Below are positions 33,808 through 43,980 of a DNA stretch of 64,000 nucleotides, piece by piece. The first letter of the stretch is position 1. The number at the start of each line of letters is the position of its first letter. Under the pieces are notes generated by a model, which did not search any database, had not been told where the DNA came from, and saw nothing but the letters and a program-made list of their open reading frames with translations. The stretch comes from Parafrankia elaeagni (GTDB lineage: Bacteria; Actinomycetota; Actinomycetes; Frankiales; Frankiaceae), in contig NZ_KB893724.1 in NCBI RefSeq assembly GCF_000374165.1, positions 1 to 64,000 on the forward strand. Reading direction: 5' to 3'. Position numbers and translations under genes: made by a program.

Positions 33808-35250
33808 TCAGACCATTGCGGCAGATTTCGGCGGGCCCTGTGCCAGCGGGAGGCACCGGCAGTGCGCGGGCAGCGGCAGCGGGCCCGGCGGACCCAGGAA
33901 GTCGCCCTGGCCCTGGTCCACACCGGCCGTGGTCAGCACCCGCATCGCGCCGGTCGTCTCGATACCGGCAGCGACCAGGGTCGCCCCGATCTGCCGGGAG
34001 AAGTGCACCAGTGCCTCGACCAGCGCACGGCGGGCCGTGTCCGCGCCGACCTCGGCGGAGAGCCAGCGGTCCATCTTCACGACGTCCGGCAGGATCTGCA
34101 CGAGCCGGCGCAGGCTGGCATAGGCCACGCCCACATTGTCGACCGCGACGCGGACGCCCAGATCCCGCAGCTCCTGCAGCCGGCCGAGCGTGCCGGGCAG
34201 GTCGTGGATGCCCTCCCGCTCGGTGATCTCGACGACCACCTGGTCGGCGGCCGGCCCGCTGAGCAGCTCGGTGAGACGTCCGGAGGCGATGGTCGCCGGT
34301 GCGGCGTTGACCGCGACGGACAGGCCACGCGGGAACCGGGGCAGCACCGCGAGCGCCGCCCGGATCGCCGCGAGCTCGAGATCGATGCCCATGCCGACCG
34401 ACGTCGCGTAGGCGAACCACCGCTGGGGGGCCAGGCCGCCGTACTCCGGCCGGCGAGCCCCGTTCCCGGTCCCGATCTCGGCCCCGGCCCCGCTCCCGGC
34501 CCCGATCTCGGCCCCGGCCCCGGCCCCACCACCGTCACCCTCCTGGCCGCCCGGCGGCGGGAAGGAGGGGAAGCGCGCCAGTGCCTCCGCCCCGACGATC
34601 CCGTGGGTCGGCAGATCGAACACCGGTTGGAAGACCATCTCCGGACCACCGCGGTCGATGATCCTCCCGATCACCGACCGGAGGTGGTCGTCGTCCGCGC
34701 CGCTTCGGTGCAGTGCCGACACCGTCTCGGTCAGGGCCTCGGCCAGCAGCCGCAGGAAGTGACCGTCCCTGTCGCTCAGCTCCGGGTCCGGGTCGGTGCC
34801 CAGCGCGCACAGCATGCCGTAGAGGTCACCGGAGTCCAGATAGACCGGCGCTCCGACGTAGGAGCCGATCCCCAGCTCCCGGGTGACTGCCAGGCCGGCG
34901 GTGCGGCTGTCGGCCCGCGCGTCGGGAATCACCGCCGGCAGCCGCCCGTCCAGCACCCGGGCACAGTACGTGTGCTCCTGGTCGACCTGACGCCCGACCA
35001 GGCTCTCGACCAGGGCGCCGTCGCCGGCGACCAGGTCGATGACCTGGTTCTGCCCGCTGAAGCGGGACAGCCAGGCGACGTCGGTGCGCAGGTGGCGGCG
35101 GGCCAGATCGAGCACCCGCGCCATCTCGTCGGTGTGCTCCCGCGCCGCCCGGCCCCGGTCGCGCCCGCCGTGCCGGTCGCTGTCCGCACCGCCAGGATTC
35201 GCCTGCCCGCGCACGGCCTCCCGTCTGCCGTTGGCCACACGCTCACTCAC
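33808..35250 (-). CDS. GAF-EAL domain protein, EAL active site altered
   Basis: 480 aa from GTG 35250, chosen for GGGAGG 7 bases upstream; an ATG at 35352 lacks a ribosome site. A GAF domain (residues 50-190, with LVESLVGRQVDQEHTYCARVLDGRLPAVIPDA) is followed by an EAL domain: VFQPVFDLPTHGIVGAEALARF, then a Gly/Ala repeat insert (AGAGAEIGAGSGAGAEIG), VNAAPAT, VVEITERE, VDNVGVAYASL, VKMDRWL, AAGIET, QGDFLGPPGPL. The usual DDFGTGYSSL is VDNVGVAYASL, so the second metal-binding Asp is Asn. Loss of c-di-GMP hydrolysis is likely and a c-di-GMP or light/redox sensor role possible. Confidence 0.9.
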   Translation of the reverse strand: MSERVANGRREAVRGQANPGGADSDRHGGRDRGRAAREHTDEMARVLDLARRHLRTDVAWLSRFSGQNQVIDLVAGDGALVESLVGRQVDQEHTYCARVLDGRLPAVIPDARADSRTAGLAVTRELGIGSYVGAPVYLDSGDLYGMLCALGTDPDPELSDRDGHFLRLLAEALTETVSALHRSGADDDHLRSVIGRIIDRGGPEMVFQPVFDLPTHGIVGAEALARFPSFPPPGGQEGDGGGAGAGAEIGAGSGAGAEIGTGNGARRPEYGGLAPQRWFAYATSVGMGIDLELAAIRAALAVLPRFPRGLSVAVNAAPATIASGRLTELLSGPAADQVVVEITEREGIHDLPGTLGRLQELRDLGVRVAVDNVGVAYASLRRLVQILPDVVKMDRWLSAEVGADTARRALVEALVHFSRQIGATLVAAGIETTGAMRVLTTAGVDQGQGDFLGPPGPLPLPAHCRCLPLAQGPPKSAAMV

Positions 35251-35430
35251 GGGTGCACCTCCCGCTCCCCGGCCGCCGGCGCCGACCGGCGGTCCTGCCC
35301 CGTCGGTGGCGCTTCGTGCCGTCGCTGCTCCCCTGGCCGCTCCTCTGTTCATGGTGCGCCGGCCCGCGTGCCTGCGCAGCTCCGCCGGCCCGCAGGCCTC
35401 CGCGGCTCCGCGGAGCCCGGCCGGGGGAGC

Positions 35431-36516
35431 TCAGCCGGCCGTGAGGGCCTGCCGGCGACGGCGGGCGATCTCCGCCAGTGCGACGCCGGCCGCGACACCG
35501 GCGTTCAGCGACTCCGTGGCTCCCGCCATCGGAATCCGGACCCTGAGGTCACAGCATTCACCGACCAGCCGGGAGAGCCCGCGGCCCTCCGACCCGACAA
35601 CGACGACCAGCGGGTCGGTGGCGACCTCCAGGTCGTCGAGGCTGACCTCGCCGTCCGCCGCCAGACCCGCGACGAACAGGCCCGCTTCGGCGTACGACCG
35701 CAGCGTGCGGGTCAGATTCACGGCGCGCGCGACCGGCAGCCGCGCCGCCGCGCCCGCGGACGTCTTCCAGGCCGCCGCGGTCATGCCGGCGGCGCGCCGC
35801 TCCGGCACCACCACCCCGGTCGCGCCGAAGGCGGCTGCCGAGCGGACGACCGCCCCGAGGTTGCGCGGGTCGGTGACGCCGTCGAGTGCGACGACGAGGC
35901 CGGGCTGCGCGCCGCGGGTGGCCGCGGCCAACAGGTCGTCCGGGTGGGCATAGCTGTACGGCGGGACCGTCAGCGCCAGCCCCTGGTGCGGGGCGTTCGG
36001 GCAGAGCCGGTCGAGCTCGATCCGCCCGATGTCGACGACGCTCAGCCCGGCCCGGCCGGCGAGACGGCGGGCGTCGGCGACCCGCTCGTCGAAGTCGAGA
36101 CCGCCGGCGATCAGCAGCGTGGTCGCCGGCACGCCGGCACGCAGCGCCTCGACCACAGCGTTGCGGCCGACCACGTACTCGTCGGACTCGCCGCCGCGCC
36201 GTGCGGCGTACGCCGCCGAGCCGCCAGCCGGGCCCGCCGCCCCCGCGCCGGCGCCGCCGCCGGCGGCACGCTCCGCCCCGGGACGCCCACGCGCCCCCCG
36301 GGTGGCCGCGTTCGCCGCCGCGGCTGCCCGGCGCTGGGCCGGATGGCCCGGCCGCATCTGCGCCGGCGGTGTCGCGCCCTTGCCCTCCAGCGCCTTGCGG
36401 CGCTGCCCGCCGCTGCCGAGCGCCGCGCCCTTACGGTGGGAGCCCGCCTTCCCGGCCCGGCCCCCCTGCCCACCGCGGGCGATGCCGCCACCGCCCCGGC
36501 CCTGGCCACCGGCCAT
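35431..36516 (-). CDS. rlmB: 23S rRNA 2'-O-methyltransferase RlmB/TrmH family
   Basis: 361 aa from ATG 36516 (GAGGTGG upstream). The first 130 residues are a Gly/Ala/Arg-rich extension typical of actinobacterial members. Then the substrate-binding domain ([26 protein letters not shown]) and the SPOUT domain with its knot motifs: [50 protein letters not shown] and [25 protein letters not shown]. It methylates a ribose in 23S rRNA (G2251 in E. coli). In Mycobacterium it is the direct neighbour of cysS; here three signalling genes lie between. Confidence 0.95.
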   Translation of the reverse strand: MAGGQGRGGGGIARGGQGGRAGKAGSHRKGAALGSGGQRRKALEGKGATPPAQMRPGHPAQRRAAAAANAATRGARGRPGAERAAGGGAGAGAAGPAGGSAAYAARRGGESDEYVVGRNAVVEALRAGVPATTLLIAGGLDFDERVADARRLAGRAGLSVVDIGRIELDRLCPNAPHQGLALTVPPYSYAHPDDLLAAATRGAQPGLVVALDGVTDPRNLGAVVRSAAAFGATGVVVPERRAAGMTAAAWKTSAGAAARLPVARAVNLTRTLRSYAEAGLFVAGLAADGEVSLDDLEVATDPLVVVVGSEGRGLSRLVGECCDLRVRIPMAGATESLNAGVAAGVALAEIARRRRQALTAG

Positions 36517-36869
36517 CACAGACCACCTCGTCACTCACGCGTCGGGCCGTCGACCCGTCTGCGAGCCAACGATCATCAGACCGCACCCGGGTGCCGGCGC
36601 AGGCCGGCGGGGTGTTGTCGTCCATCAACGGTATCCGCCGACATCACGCCACGCGGCGGACACCGTCACCGGCGCCCCTCGGCACCTCCACGCCCCGCCG
36701 GGCGCCGGAACCACGGCCCCGATCGGCCCAGACGGGCCCAGGCCGGCCCGCGGCCGCGCCGACCGGCCGCGCCGACCGGCCGCGCCGACCGGCCGCGACT
36801 GACCCGGTCGGGGCACCAGTTGGCCAGGACGTACGCCGGAGCGGCGCCTTGCTACCTATCCTCAGGGTG
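36517..36869. other. Divergent gap between rlmB and the PknG-like kinase gene
   Basis: 353 bases that should carry both promoters; holds the 13-bp tandem repeat at 36751-36797. No gene seen. Confidence 0.5.
36751..36797. repeat. 13-bp tandem repeat, 3.6 copies
   Basis: CGGCCGCGCCGAC repeats head to tail three times and then in part, about 75 bases before the kinase gene. Confidence 0.85.
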
Positions 36870-38144
36870 ATGCGCGGACCGACATCTGGAGGGCAGGTGG
36901 CAGGCTTCTCCGGAGCGGGAGCGACGGATTCCGACCCGTCCGGCGCTCGCCCTCCCACCCGGTCCCACACCCATGCCCGCGCCACCGCTGCCGGCGCCTG
37001 GCGACGGGCACACCCCGCCGTCTCCTGCCCGGTCTGCGCCAGCCCACTGGGCCGCGCCGCCGGCCGCGGCGCCGGCCGGGCCGGCGCCGGTGGGCACCTG
37101 CGGGAGAGCGGCTTCTGCCCGCGCTGCCGGACGCCCTACTCCTTCGCACCGCCGCTGCGCGCCGGGGACGTCGCCGGCGGCTACGAGATCGTCGACTGCC
37201 TGGGCGCCGGAGGCCCGGGGCCAGGCGGCTGGGTCTTCCTCGCCGTCGCGCCCGGCGGCCCGGTGGGCGCCGGGCGGCGGGTGGTACTCAAGAGCCTGCG
37301 GCGAGCGGGGGCACGCCCGGCCCCGCTGAGCACGCGGTTCTCCCGACGCCCGCTGCCGGATCCCCCACTGCGGCATCCGGCGATCGTGGAGACCCTCGGC
37401 GAGGTGCGGCACGGCAACATCGTCTACACGGTGATGGACTTCGTGCCCGGCCCGTCGCTGGCGGAGCTGCTGCGGTCCAGGCGGCTCACCCGCGGCGCGG
37501 CGGGCGCACCGCTGCCTGTCCCGGACGGGATCGCCGGCGCCCTGCGGCTGCTCTCCGCCCTGCGGTACGTGCACGAACGCGGCTACGTCCACGGCGACCT
37601 CGCGCCGGGCAACGTGGTCTGGAACGGCGACCAGGTGACGCTGATCGATCTCCAGTCGGTGCGCCAGCTCGGCCGGCGCTGCGGGGCCTTCCACGTCACG
37701 GCTGGATTCGACGCCCCCGAGCTCGCCATGAGGCCCCCGTCGGTGGGTTCTGACCTCTACGCTCTCGGCAGGCTCTTGGCAACCGCGGTGCTCGATTTTC
37801 CACACCGTGCGTCAACATATCGCTACGCTCTTCCGGCGGAGGAGGTCCACCAGGTGCTGGCCCGGAACGAATCCCTGCACCGGTTCCTCCTTCGTGCCAC
37901 CGCGACCGATCCCGCGCGGAGGTTCGGCACCGCCGGTGACATGACCGCGGCGCTCGCCGCGGTGGCGGCGAACGCTGCGCCGCAGCGCCCCGCCGACGCC
38001 GAGCCTCGCCCGGCCGGAGCCCAGCAGAGGCCGCTGACCAGGCAAAAGGCCTGGGGGGCAGCGGAGGTTCCGGAGCACGCGCGGGCGGCGGGCGTACTGC
38101 AGGGGAGAACTTCCGGCATTCCACGCAGGACGGGCGGACGTTGA
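36870..38144 (+). CDS. PknG-like serine/threonine protein kinase with zinc ribbon
   Basis: 424 aa from ATG 36870 (GTG 36867 possible). Residues 50-90 hold two CxxC pairs (CPVC, CPRC), a rubredoxin/zinc-ribbon head as in PknG. The kinase domain follows: AGGYEIVDCLGAGGPGPGGWVFLA in place of the usual Gly loop, RRVVLKSL with the ATP Lys, YVHGDLAPGNVVW as catalytic loop and LIDLQSVRQL instead of DFG, all close to PknG. The C-terminal TPR domain of PknG is missing; a short disordered tail ends the protein. It is the first of three co-directional genes (kinase, PP2C, FHA), suggesting one phospho-signalling unit. Confidence 0.88.
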   Translation: MRGPTSGGQVAGFSGAGATDSDPSGARPPTRSHTHARATAAGAWRRAHPAVSCPVCASPLGRAAGRGAGRAGAGGHLRESGFCPRCRTPYSFAPPLRAGDVAGGYEIVDCLGAGGPGPGGWVFLAVAPGGPVGAGRRVVLKSLRRAGARPAPLSTRFSRRPLPDPPLRHPAIVETLGEVRHGNIVYTVMDFVPGPSLAELLRSRRLTRGAAGAPLPVPDGIAGALRLLSALRYVHERGYVHGDLAPGNVVWNGDQVTLIDLQSVRQLGRRCGAFHVTAGFDAPELAMRPPSVGSDLYALGRLLATAVLDFPHRASTYRYALPAEEVHQVLARNESLHRFLLRATATDPARRFGTAGDMTAALAAVAANAAPQRPADAEPRPAGAQQRPLTRQKAWGAAEVPEHARAAGVLQGRTSGIPRRTGGR

Positions 38145-38364
38145 CACCGAGGCAGACACCGAGATCACCGGCGTCGACGCACCTGGCGGACCATGCCACT
38201 ATTCATCTCGGCGTCCTTGGATCTGAGCAGGTCGACGTGATATATCCGGTCCCCACAGGACGGGCAGGAGGCACTTACCACATGGCTCCGCGCCAGACGG
38301 CTCCGCGCATACCGCCCAGACTCGCTGTCACTGGCGGGCCGCTGCCGCGGCCGGTGGCCTGACT

Positions 38365-39933
38365 GTGGACCTCAACCCCCGCCCGGGGCAGAGCTATCCC
38401 GGGCACGGCTACCCGCCGGAGAGCCCGGGTGCCCCCCGCCCCGGTGACGGCTACCCCGACGAGTCGGGCCAGCAGGGCCGGTACCAGGGTGGCGATCTGC
38501 CGCCGGAGGGCTACCCGACGGAGGAGTTCCGTCCGGAGCACCGCGGGGAGGCCTACGCCGCGGGCCACTTCCAGGACGCGCCCTATTCCGGGAACGGCTA
38601 CCCCGAGAACAGCTACGGCGAGGGCGGCTACCCGGAGAACGCCGGCTACCCGGAGAGCGGCTATCCGGGCGGCGCGGCCTATCCCGGTGCCGGCTACCAG
38701 GCAGAATCGGGCACCTATCGGGACAGCGAGTACCGGGATGGTTACACGGAGCGCGGTTACGAGGCTGGGACCTACCCGCCCGGCGGTTATTCGGACGGTG
38801 ACTACTCCGGCGGCGGATTCACCGACGACGGGTACAGCCCCGACTCCGATCCCGCCACGATGCTCCTGGGCCACCGCGCCTCGCCGGTGAGCGAGTCCGC
38901 TGCCGGTGAGGAGGTCGTCCGCTGCCCGGTGTGCGCGGCGCCCAACTACAGCGACGCGCGGTACTGCGAGGCGTGCGGCTTCGCCTTCACCGGCGCGCCG
39001 GTGGGTGGCGGCGACGCGGACCACCGCGAGATCGACCTGGGCCCGCTGGCCGGGGTGTGCGACCGCGGGGTCCGGCACACGACGAACGAGGACTCGATGG
39101 GCGTGGCGATCGTCCACGGAACGCTCATCGCCGTGGTCTGTGACGGCGTCTCGACGACCCCGGGTTCCGGCGAGGCGTCCGCGGCAGCCACCTCGACCGC
39201 GACGGCGATCCTCGCGGACGCGGTGCGCGCCCACGGGCCCGGCGAGACCGTCCCGTACGAGGAGCGCACCGAAAGCTCCGCGAACGATGTTCTGGACGTC
39301 CTGGAGGAGTACACCGAGTACGACGAGCCGCGTACCGCGCCGCGCCGGATCTCCGGAGGTTTCGGCCCGGACGAGGCCGACGCCGCCCTGCACGCCGCGG
39401 TCGAGGCTGCCCAGGCCACCATCGCCCAGCTCAGCGCGGCCGAGGGCCGGATGGCTCCGTCCTGCACCATCGCCGCGGCGATCATCACCCCACCCTCGGT
39501 GGACGGCCCGGGCATGGTCACCGTCGGCTGGGTCGGCGACAGCCGGGTCTACCTGCTCGGTCCGCGCTGGTGCGAGCGGCTGACCGCGGACGACACCTGG
39601 GCGGCCGAGGCGGCCCGCGCCGGGCTGATCCCCGCCTCGGAGGCCGAGACGCACCGGCGTGCCCACACCCTGACCCGCTGGCTGGGTGGCGACGCCGAGG
39701 ACGTCACCCCGCATACGGCCGCCTTCCCGATCGAGACGCCGGCCACGGTGCTCGTCTGCAGCGACGGGCTGTGGAACTACTCCTCCCGGCCGGACGTGCT
39801 CGCCGCGCTGGTGAACCAGCTCGACCCCGGCGCCGCCGCGCTGGACGTCGCCCGCCACCTCACCGACTTCGCGATCGACCAGGGCGGCCATGACAACATC
39901 ACCGTGGTCGCGGCCAGGGTGACCAGTCAGTGA
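38365..39933 (+). CDS. PP2C-family protein phosphatase with Gly/Tyr/Pro-repeat and zinc-ribbon N-terminus
   Basis: 522 aa from GTG 38365. Residues 1-170 are a low-complexity region of GYPE/GYPxN-type repeats; then a zinc ribbon (CPVCAAPNYSDARYCEACG); then PP2C from about 220: VCDRGVRHTTNEDSMGVAI, AVVCDGVSTTPGSG, VTVGWVGDSRVYLL, LVCSDGLWNYSS and GGHDNITVV, which contain all four metal-binding Asp motifs. It should remove phosphate from Ser/Thr, most likely undoing the neighbouring kinase. The repeat head is like those found in scaffold proteins. The gap to the kinase is 220 bases. Confidence 0.93.
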   Translation: MDLNPRPGQSYPGHGYPPESPGAPRPGDGYPDESGQQGRYQGGDLPPEGYPTEEFRPEHRGEAYAAGHFQDAPYSGNGYPENSYGEGGYPENAGYPESGYPGGAAYPGAGYQAESGTYRDSEYRDGYTERGYEAGTYPPGGYSDGDYSGGGFTDDGYSPDSDPATMLLGHRASPVSESAAGEEVVRCPVCAAPNYSDARYCEACGFAFTGAPVGGGDADHREIDLGPLAGVCDRGVRHTTNEDSMGVAIVHGTLIAVVCDGVSTTPGSGEASAAATSTATAILADAVRAHGPGETVPYEERTESSANDVLDVLEEYTEYDEPRTAPRRISGGFGPDEADAALHAAVEAAQATIAQLSAAEGRMAPSCTIAAAIITPPSVDGPGMVTVGWVGDSRVYLLGPRWCERLTADDTWAAEAARAGLIPASEAETHRRAHTLTRWLGGDAEDVTPHTAAFPIETPATVLVCSDGLWNYSSRPDVLAALVNQLDPGAAALDVARHLTDFAIDQGGHDNITVVAARVTSQ

Positions 39934-40203
39934 CCTTCCACGGCCGGCCGGAAACGGCCCGGGGCGGGGATGCCCGGCCGTCGACCGCGGCGACACGGCT
40001 GCCAGACCGGTGATCCGGCCAGGCGATTCGGGAGGCCCTCACCTGGGGCAACGACGCAACCCACCGCCTCCTACAGGAGGCGGTTCACATCGACATTCCA
40101 ACAACGGGTACGGTTCGTCTGAAGAAATACGTCGAGAAGATGGACGAGATGGTCCGCGACTCGTCGATGTCGGCCAGGACCGTTCGGGTGAACAGGTGAT
40201 CAG

Positions 40204-41793
40204 GTGAGCGCACGCTGCCCGGAGGGGCACCTGTCCCACGATCCTGACTACTGCGATCAGTGCGGGCTACGGATCGTGGGCGGTCAGGATCGTTATGGTT
40301 TCCGCCAGGACGATGGCGGCCGTGATCCCGCGTACCCGGCGGGCGCACCCGCCGGCCGGGCGGCGGACCCGTACGCGCGACGGGCACCGGAGCGGGACCC
40401 GTCGGTTCCGCCGGGTCCCGACGGCGCCCAGGGCGGCTACGACCCGCTCGGGATCCGGCGCGCGCCGGCCGACGCCCCCGGGGTGGCGGACCCGCCCCGC
40501 GGCGCGGGCCGCGGCGGTGACCCGTACGGCGGCTACGGCCGCGAGGGCTACGCCGAGGAACCGCGCTCCGCTCGCGGTGGCTACCCGGCGGACCCGTACG
40601 CCCGCGAGGGCTACGGGCGGCCGGAGGAGCGCGGGCGTCCCGACGCCCGCGGTGAGCGGCACGACCCGTACGGGCGTGAGCCCGACGAGCGCGGCGCCGG
40701 CTTCGGCGGCCGTGACGACCGGACACCACCCGGGTACGGCCGCGAGAGCCGGGACGGGCGGGACGGGCGGGGCGGCTACCCCGTCGGGCGCGCCGAGCCC
40801 GACGGCGGGTTTCCCCGCGGCCGTGACGACCGCGGCGGCTACGGCGGGCCTGAGGGCCGGCCCGACGGCCGCGGCGGGTACGGCGCGGGCGAGCCGGCCC
40901 GGGTTGCCCCGGACGCCGACCCCCGGCGCGGCTACCGCGACGGCGGGTCGTTCGGTGCACCGCCCGGCGGCGGCTACGGCGCCGACCCACTGGGCGCGGC
41001 GGGCGCCGGCTCCACGCCGGTGCCGGCGGGGCCTGCCGGGCCGGGTGTCCGGGACCGTGCTGCCGACCGCTACGCGCCCTGCCCCAACTGCCGGTCGCTG
41101 AACGACCCGTCCGCACGCTTCTGCGAGAACTGCGGGCTCGACTTCAGCACCGGCCAGCTGCCCGCCCCGGCGGGCGCCGCCGGGCTCGACGACGCGGGTG
41201 TCACCTCGCGGCAGCCCGGGCCGCGGCGCGGCCAGGAGGCCCGCCACGCCACCGATCCGAGGATGGCCGACCCACGCCTCGGTGACCCCCGGCTGGCCGA
41301 CCCGCGACTGGCCGACCCGCGGATCGGCGAGCAGCGCCGCGACGACCCCAGGATGGGCGACCCGCGCGCGGGGAGCCGGGGCCACGACTGGGACGCGCCG
41401 CAGGCCGGCACCTGGGAGGCTGTCGTCGAGGCCGAGCGGGAGTACTACGACAGCGGCGACGACCACCGCGTCCCGTTCCCGGCCTTCTACCCGCGCCGAG
41501 TCTTCGCGCTGACCGAGTCGCAGATGCTCATCGGGCGGCGCAGCGAGTCCCGGGGCATCAACCCGGAGATCGACCTGTCGGGCGCGCCGGAGGACCCGGG
41601 GATCTCCCGGGCCCACGCGACGCTGGAGCGGATGCCCGACGGAACGTACGCCGTCCGGGACCCGGGGTCGACCAACGGAACCCGGCTGAACGACGAGCCC
41701 GACCCGATCGAGCCCGGCCGCCCGATCCCGCTGCGCGACGGCGATCGCGTCTATGTCGGCGCCTGGACGAGGATCACCGTCCGCGCGCAGTGA
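40204..41793 (+). CDS. FHA-domain protein with two zinc ribbons
   Basis: 529 aa from GTG 40204. A short N-terminal zinc-ribbon-like motif (CPEGHLSHDPDYCDQCG), a 270-residue Arg/Gly/Asp/Tyr-rich low-complexity part, a second zinc ribbon (CPNCRSLNDPSARFCENCG), a DPRLA/DPRMG repeat run near 355-395, then an FHA domain at about 430-527: LIGRRSESRGINPEIDLSG, DPGISRAHATLERM, VRDPGSTNGTRLND, DGDRVYVGAWTRITVR. The conserved GRR, S-x-x-H and STNGT residues that bind phosphothreonine are present. It probably reads marks set by the upstream kinase. Confidence 0.92.
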   Translation: MSARCPEGHLSHDPDYCDQCGLRIVGGQDRYGFRQDDGGRDPAYPAGAPAGRAADPYARRAPERDPSVPPGPDGAQGGYDPLGIRRAPADAPGVADPPRGAGRGGDPYGGYGREGYAEEPRSARGGYPADPYAREGYGRPEERGRPDARGERHDPYGREPDERGAGFGGRDDRTPPGYGRESRDGRDGRGGYPVGRAEPDGGFPRGRDDRGGYGGPEGRPDGRGGYGAGEPARVAPDADPRRGYRDGGSFGAPPGGGYGADPLGAAGAGSTPVPAGPAGPGVRDRAADRYAPCPNCRSLNDPSARFCENCGLDFSTGQLPAPAGAAGLDDAGVTSRQPGPRRGQEARHATDPRMADPRLGDPRLADPRLADPRIGEQRRDDPRMGDPRAGSRGHDWDAPQAGTWEAVVEAEREYYDSGDDHRVPFPAFYPRRVFALTESQMLIGRRSESRGINPEIDLSGAPEDPGISRAHATLERMPDGTYAVRDPGSTNGTRLNDEPDPIEPGRPIPLRDGDRVYVGAWTRITVRAQ

Positions 41794-41828
41794 GAACCGC
41801 CGTCCAGGCTGTGGCCTGAAGCCTCGGC

Positions 41829-41880
41829 ACGGCCCCGGCCCGCGCCGCTGTCACCAGCGGGCGCGGGCCGGGGCCGTTTC
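41829..41880. terminator. 18-bp perfect hairpin between the FHA gene and cysS
   Basis: ACGGCCCCGGCCCGCGCC and its exact complement around a 13-base loop, followed by TTTC; lies between two convergent genes and probably serves the plus-strand gene, perhaps both. Confidence 0.85.
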
Positions 41881-41920
41881 CGGGCGGGGGCCGTGTTTCC
41901 GGGCCGGGGCCGGGGCCGTT

Positions 41921-43444
41921 TCAGGCGAGGTGCCAGCGCTGGCCTTCGGGCGCGTCCTCGATGACGACGCCGGCGGCGGCGAGCCGCGAGCGGATCGAGT
42001 CCGCCTCGGAGTAGTCCCGCCGGGCCCTCGCCGCCGAACGCAGATCGAGCAGGACGTCCATGACGCCGTCGAGCGCCGGGCGCAGCTCGGCGCCGGCTGT
42101 CGGCCACTGCTCCACCGGGTCGAGCCCGAGCACGGTGAGCATCCGGCGGGTGACGTCGACCCAGCCGGCCAGTTCCCGGCTGTGCGTCTTGGAAAGCACC
42201 TGGTTGCCGCGGCCGACCACGCCGAACAGCGCCGCCAGCGCACGGCCGACCGAGAGATCGTCGTCCAGCGCCGCCGCGAACTCGGCCCAGGCCTGACGGG
42301 GCGTCAGGTCATCGCCTGCGGGCGCGGCCGCAGCCGCCAGCCTCCCGGGCGGCAGGCCCCGCTGCGCCGGCCCCGCGGGACCGCCTCCCGGATCCGTGCC
42401 GTCGCGGTCGGTCTCCGCGGCGAGCGCGGCGGCCTCGTCCGGCCCGCCCAGGATGTCGAGGGCGTTGCGGACGAACGTCTCCACCCGGTCGTGCGCCGCG
42501 CCGGACTCGTCGAGCGTCTGCGCGCTGTACTCCAGCGAGGAGCGGTAGTGCGCCGAGAGAAGGTGGTAGCGCAGCACCTGCGGGCGGACCGCGGCGAGCG
42601 CGTCCGTCACGAAGAACGAGTTGCCCAGCGACTTGGACATCTTGGTGCCGCCGGTGGTCAGCAGACCCACGTGCAGCCAGTAGTTGGCCATCTCGGCGGT
42701 GTCTGGACCACCAGCCGAGCAGACGGTCTGGGCACGCTCGTTCTCGTGGTGTGGGAAGACCAGATCGAGCCCACCGCCGTGGATGTCGAAGACGTCACCG
42801 AGGTACTTGCCCGCCATCGCCGAGCACTCCAGGTGCCAGCCGGGACGGCCAGGCCCCCAGGGCGACGACCAGGAGGGCTCACCGGGCCGCGCCGCCTTCC
42901 ACAGGGCGAAGTCCCGGGGATCGGACTTGCCCGGCTCGGCCTCCGGAGACGGGTGCATCGACGCGGGCCGCTGGTGGGACAGGGCACCGTAGTCCGCGTA
43001 GGAGCCGACCCGGAACCACACCGAGCCCGCGCCCGGGTAGGCCAGCCCCCGCTCCACCAGGACCGAGACCATCTCCAGCATCTCCGGGATGTGCCCGGTG
43101 GCACGCGGGGAGATCGTCGGTGGCAGGACGCCGACAGCCCGGTAGGCCTCGTCGAACGCCCTGGTCTGCCGGGTGGCGAGCTCCCAGACGGTGGTGCCCG
43201 CGAGGTCCGCGTTGACGATGATCTTGTCGTCGATGTCGGTGACGTTCTGCACGAAGGTCACCGCGAGCCCGCCCTGCGTCATCCACCGCCGCAGCAGGTC
43301 GAACGCCAGCGCGGTGCGGATATGGCCCACATGCGGCGGTGACTGGACGGTGGGCCCACACACGTACACGCCCACATGACCGGGGCGCAGCGGCACGAAC
43401 GGCCGCACGCGCCGGGTGCGCGTGTCATAGAGGCGAAGACCCAT
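41921..43444 (-). CDS. cysS: Cysteinyl-tRNA synthetase
   Basis: 507 aa from ATG 43444. Class I signatures: [25 protein letters not shown] (HIGH-type PHVGH), [40 protein letters not shown] and TKMSKSLGN. The zinc ligands Cys29, Cys (WHLECS), and His pair (PHHENE) are present. The usual length is about 460-470; the extra residues are an Ala/Gly/Pro-rich insert near 375-405 before the anticodon-binding domain. It charges tRNA-Cys. Neighbouring gene order matches other actinobacteria except for the inserted signalling trio. Confidence 0.97.
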   Translation of the reverse strand: MGLRLYDTRTRRVRPFVPLRPGHVGVYVCGPTVQSPPHVGHIRTALAFDLLRRWMTQGGLAVTFVQNVTDIDDKIIVNADLAGTTVWELATRQTRAFDEAYRAVGVLPPTISPRATGHIPEMLEMVSVLVERGLAYPGAGSVWFRVGSYADYGALSHQRPASMHPSPEAEPGKSDPRDFALWKAARPGEPSWSSPWGPGRPGWHLECSAMAGKYLGDVFDIHGGGLDLVFPHHENERAQTVCSAGGPDTAEMANYWLHVGLLTTGGTKMSKSLGNSFFVTDALAAVRPQVLRYHLLSAHYRSSLEYSAQTLDESGAAHDRVETFVRNALDILGGPDEAAALAAETDRDGTDPGGGPAGPAQRGLPPGRLAAAAAPAGDDLTPRQAWAEFAAALDDDLSVGRALAALFGVVGRGNQVLSKTHSRELAGWVDVTRRMLTVLGLDPVEQWPTAGAELRPALDGVMDVLLDLRSAARARRDYSEADSIRSRLAAAGVVIEDAPEGQRWHLA

Positions 43445-43587
43445 CTGTCAAGGGTACGGCCCCCGGCGGTCACCACGCCGAAGGGAGGTACTGGAATGGG
43501 GTCGCGCCGGGGTGACAGGGCGCCGCATCGCGGAACCGACCCCCCTACGACGGGAGCCGCGGGCGGTGCCAGCCCGTGGTGAGAAGG

Positions 43588-43980
43588 TCAGCCCGTGGTG
43601 AGGACGCGCTCCGCGATGACGCGGATCACCAGCCTGACCTCGTCCGGCCCGTCCCAGCCGTACGGAGAGCCGGTGTACTTCGTGGACAGCAGGTCGATGA
43701 GCTCCTTGCCGCCCTCCTCGGAGAGCGAGGCCACACCGCGGATCTCGACGTAGGCGTACGGGTCGCGCTGGTCGAGAAACATCAGGCCGACCCGAGGGTC
43801 CCGGGCGATGTCCCGCTCCTTGGCCCGGCCGCGCACCGTCGACAACAACAGGTCGTCACCGTCCCGCGCGATCCAGAGCACGGTGAGGCGCGGCGCGCCG
43901 TCCGGACGGATCGTCGCCAGCGTCACGTAGGTCGGAGCATCCGCGAGTGCCCTGACCGCCTCCGGGAGCCGCGCCGCCAT
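43588..43980 (-). CDS. Pyridoxamine-phosphate-oxidase-like (PPOX) flavin/F420-binding protein
   Basis: 130 aa from ATG 43980 with GGAGGA 6 bases upstream. The split-barrel pattern is clear: TYVTLATIRPDGAPRLTVLWIARDGDDLLLSTVRGRAKERDIARDPRVGLMFLDQRDPYAYVEIRGVASL. This type (TIGR03618-like) in actinobacteria mostly binds F420 or FMN and reduces small molecules; the substrate is unknown. It stands alone between cysS and ispF. Confidence 0.9.
   Translation of the reverse strand: MAARLPEAVRALADAPTYVTLATIRPDGAPRLTVLWIARDGDDLLLSTVRGRAKERDIARDPRVGLMFLDQRDPYAYVEIRGVASLSEEGGKELIDLLSTKYTGSPYGWDGPDEVRLVIRVIAERVLTTG

Noticed and set aside
33862-36870. A plus-strand open frame of about 1000 codons
   Set aside because: Antisense to the GAF-EAL and rlmB genes, which have clear domains; the frame is Arg/Pro-rich and arises from high GC.
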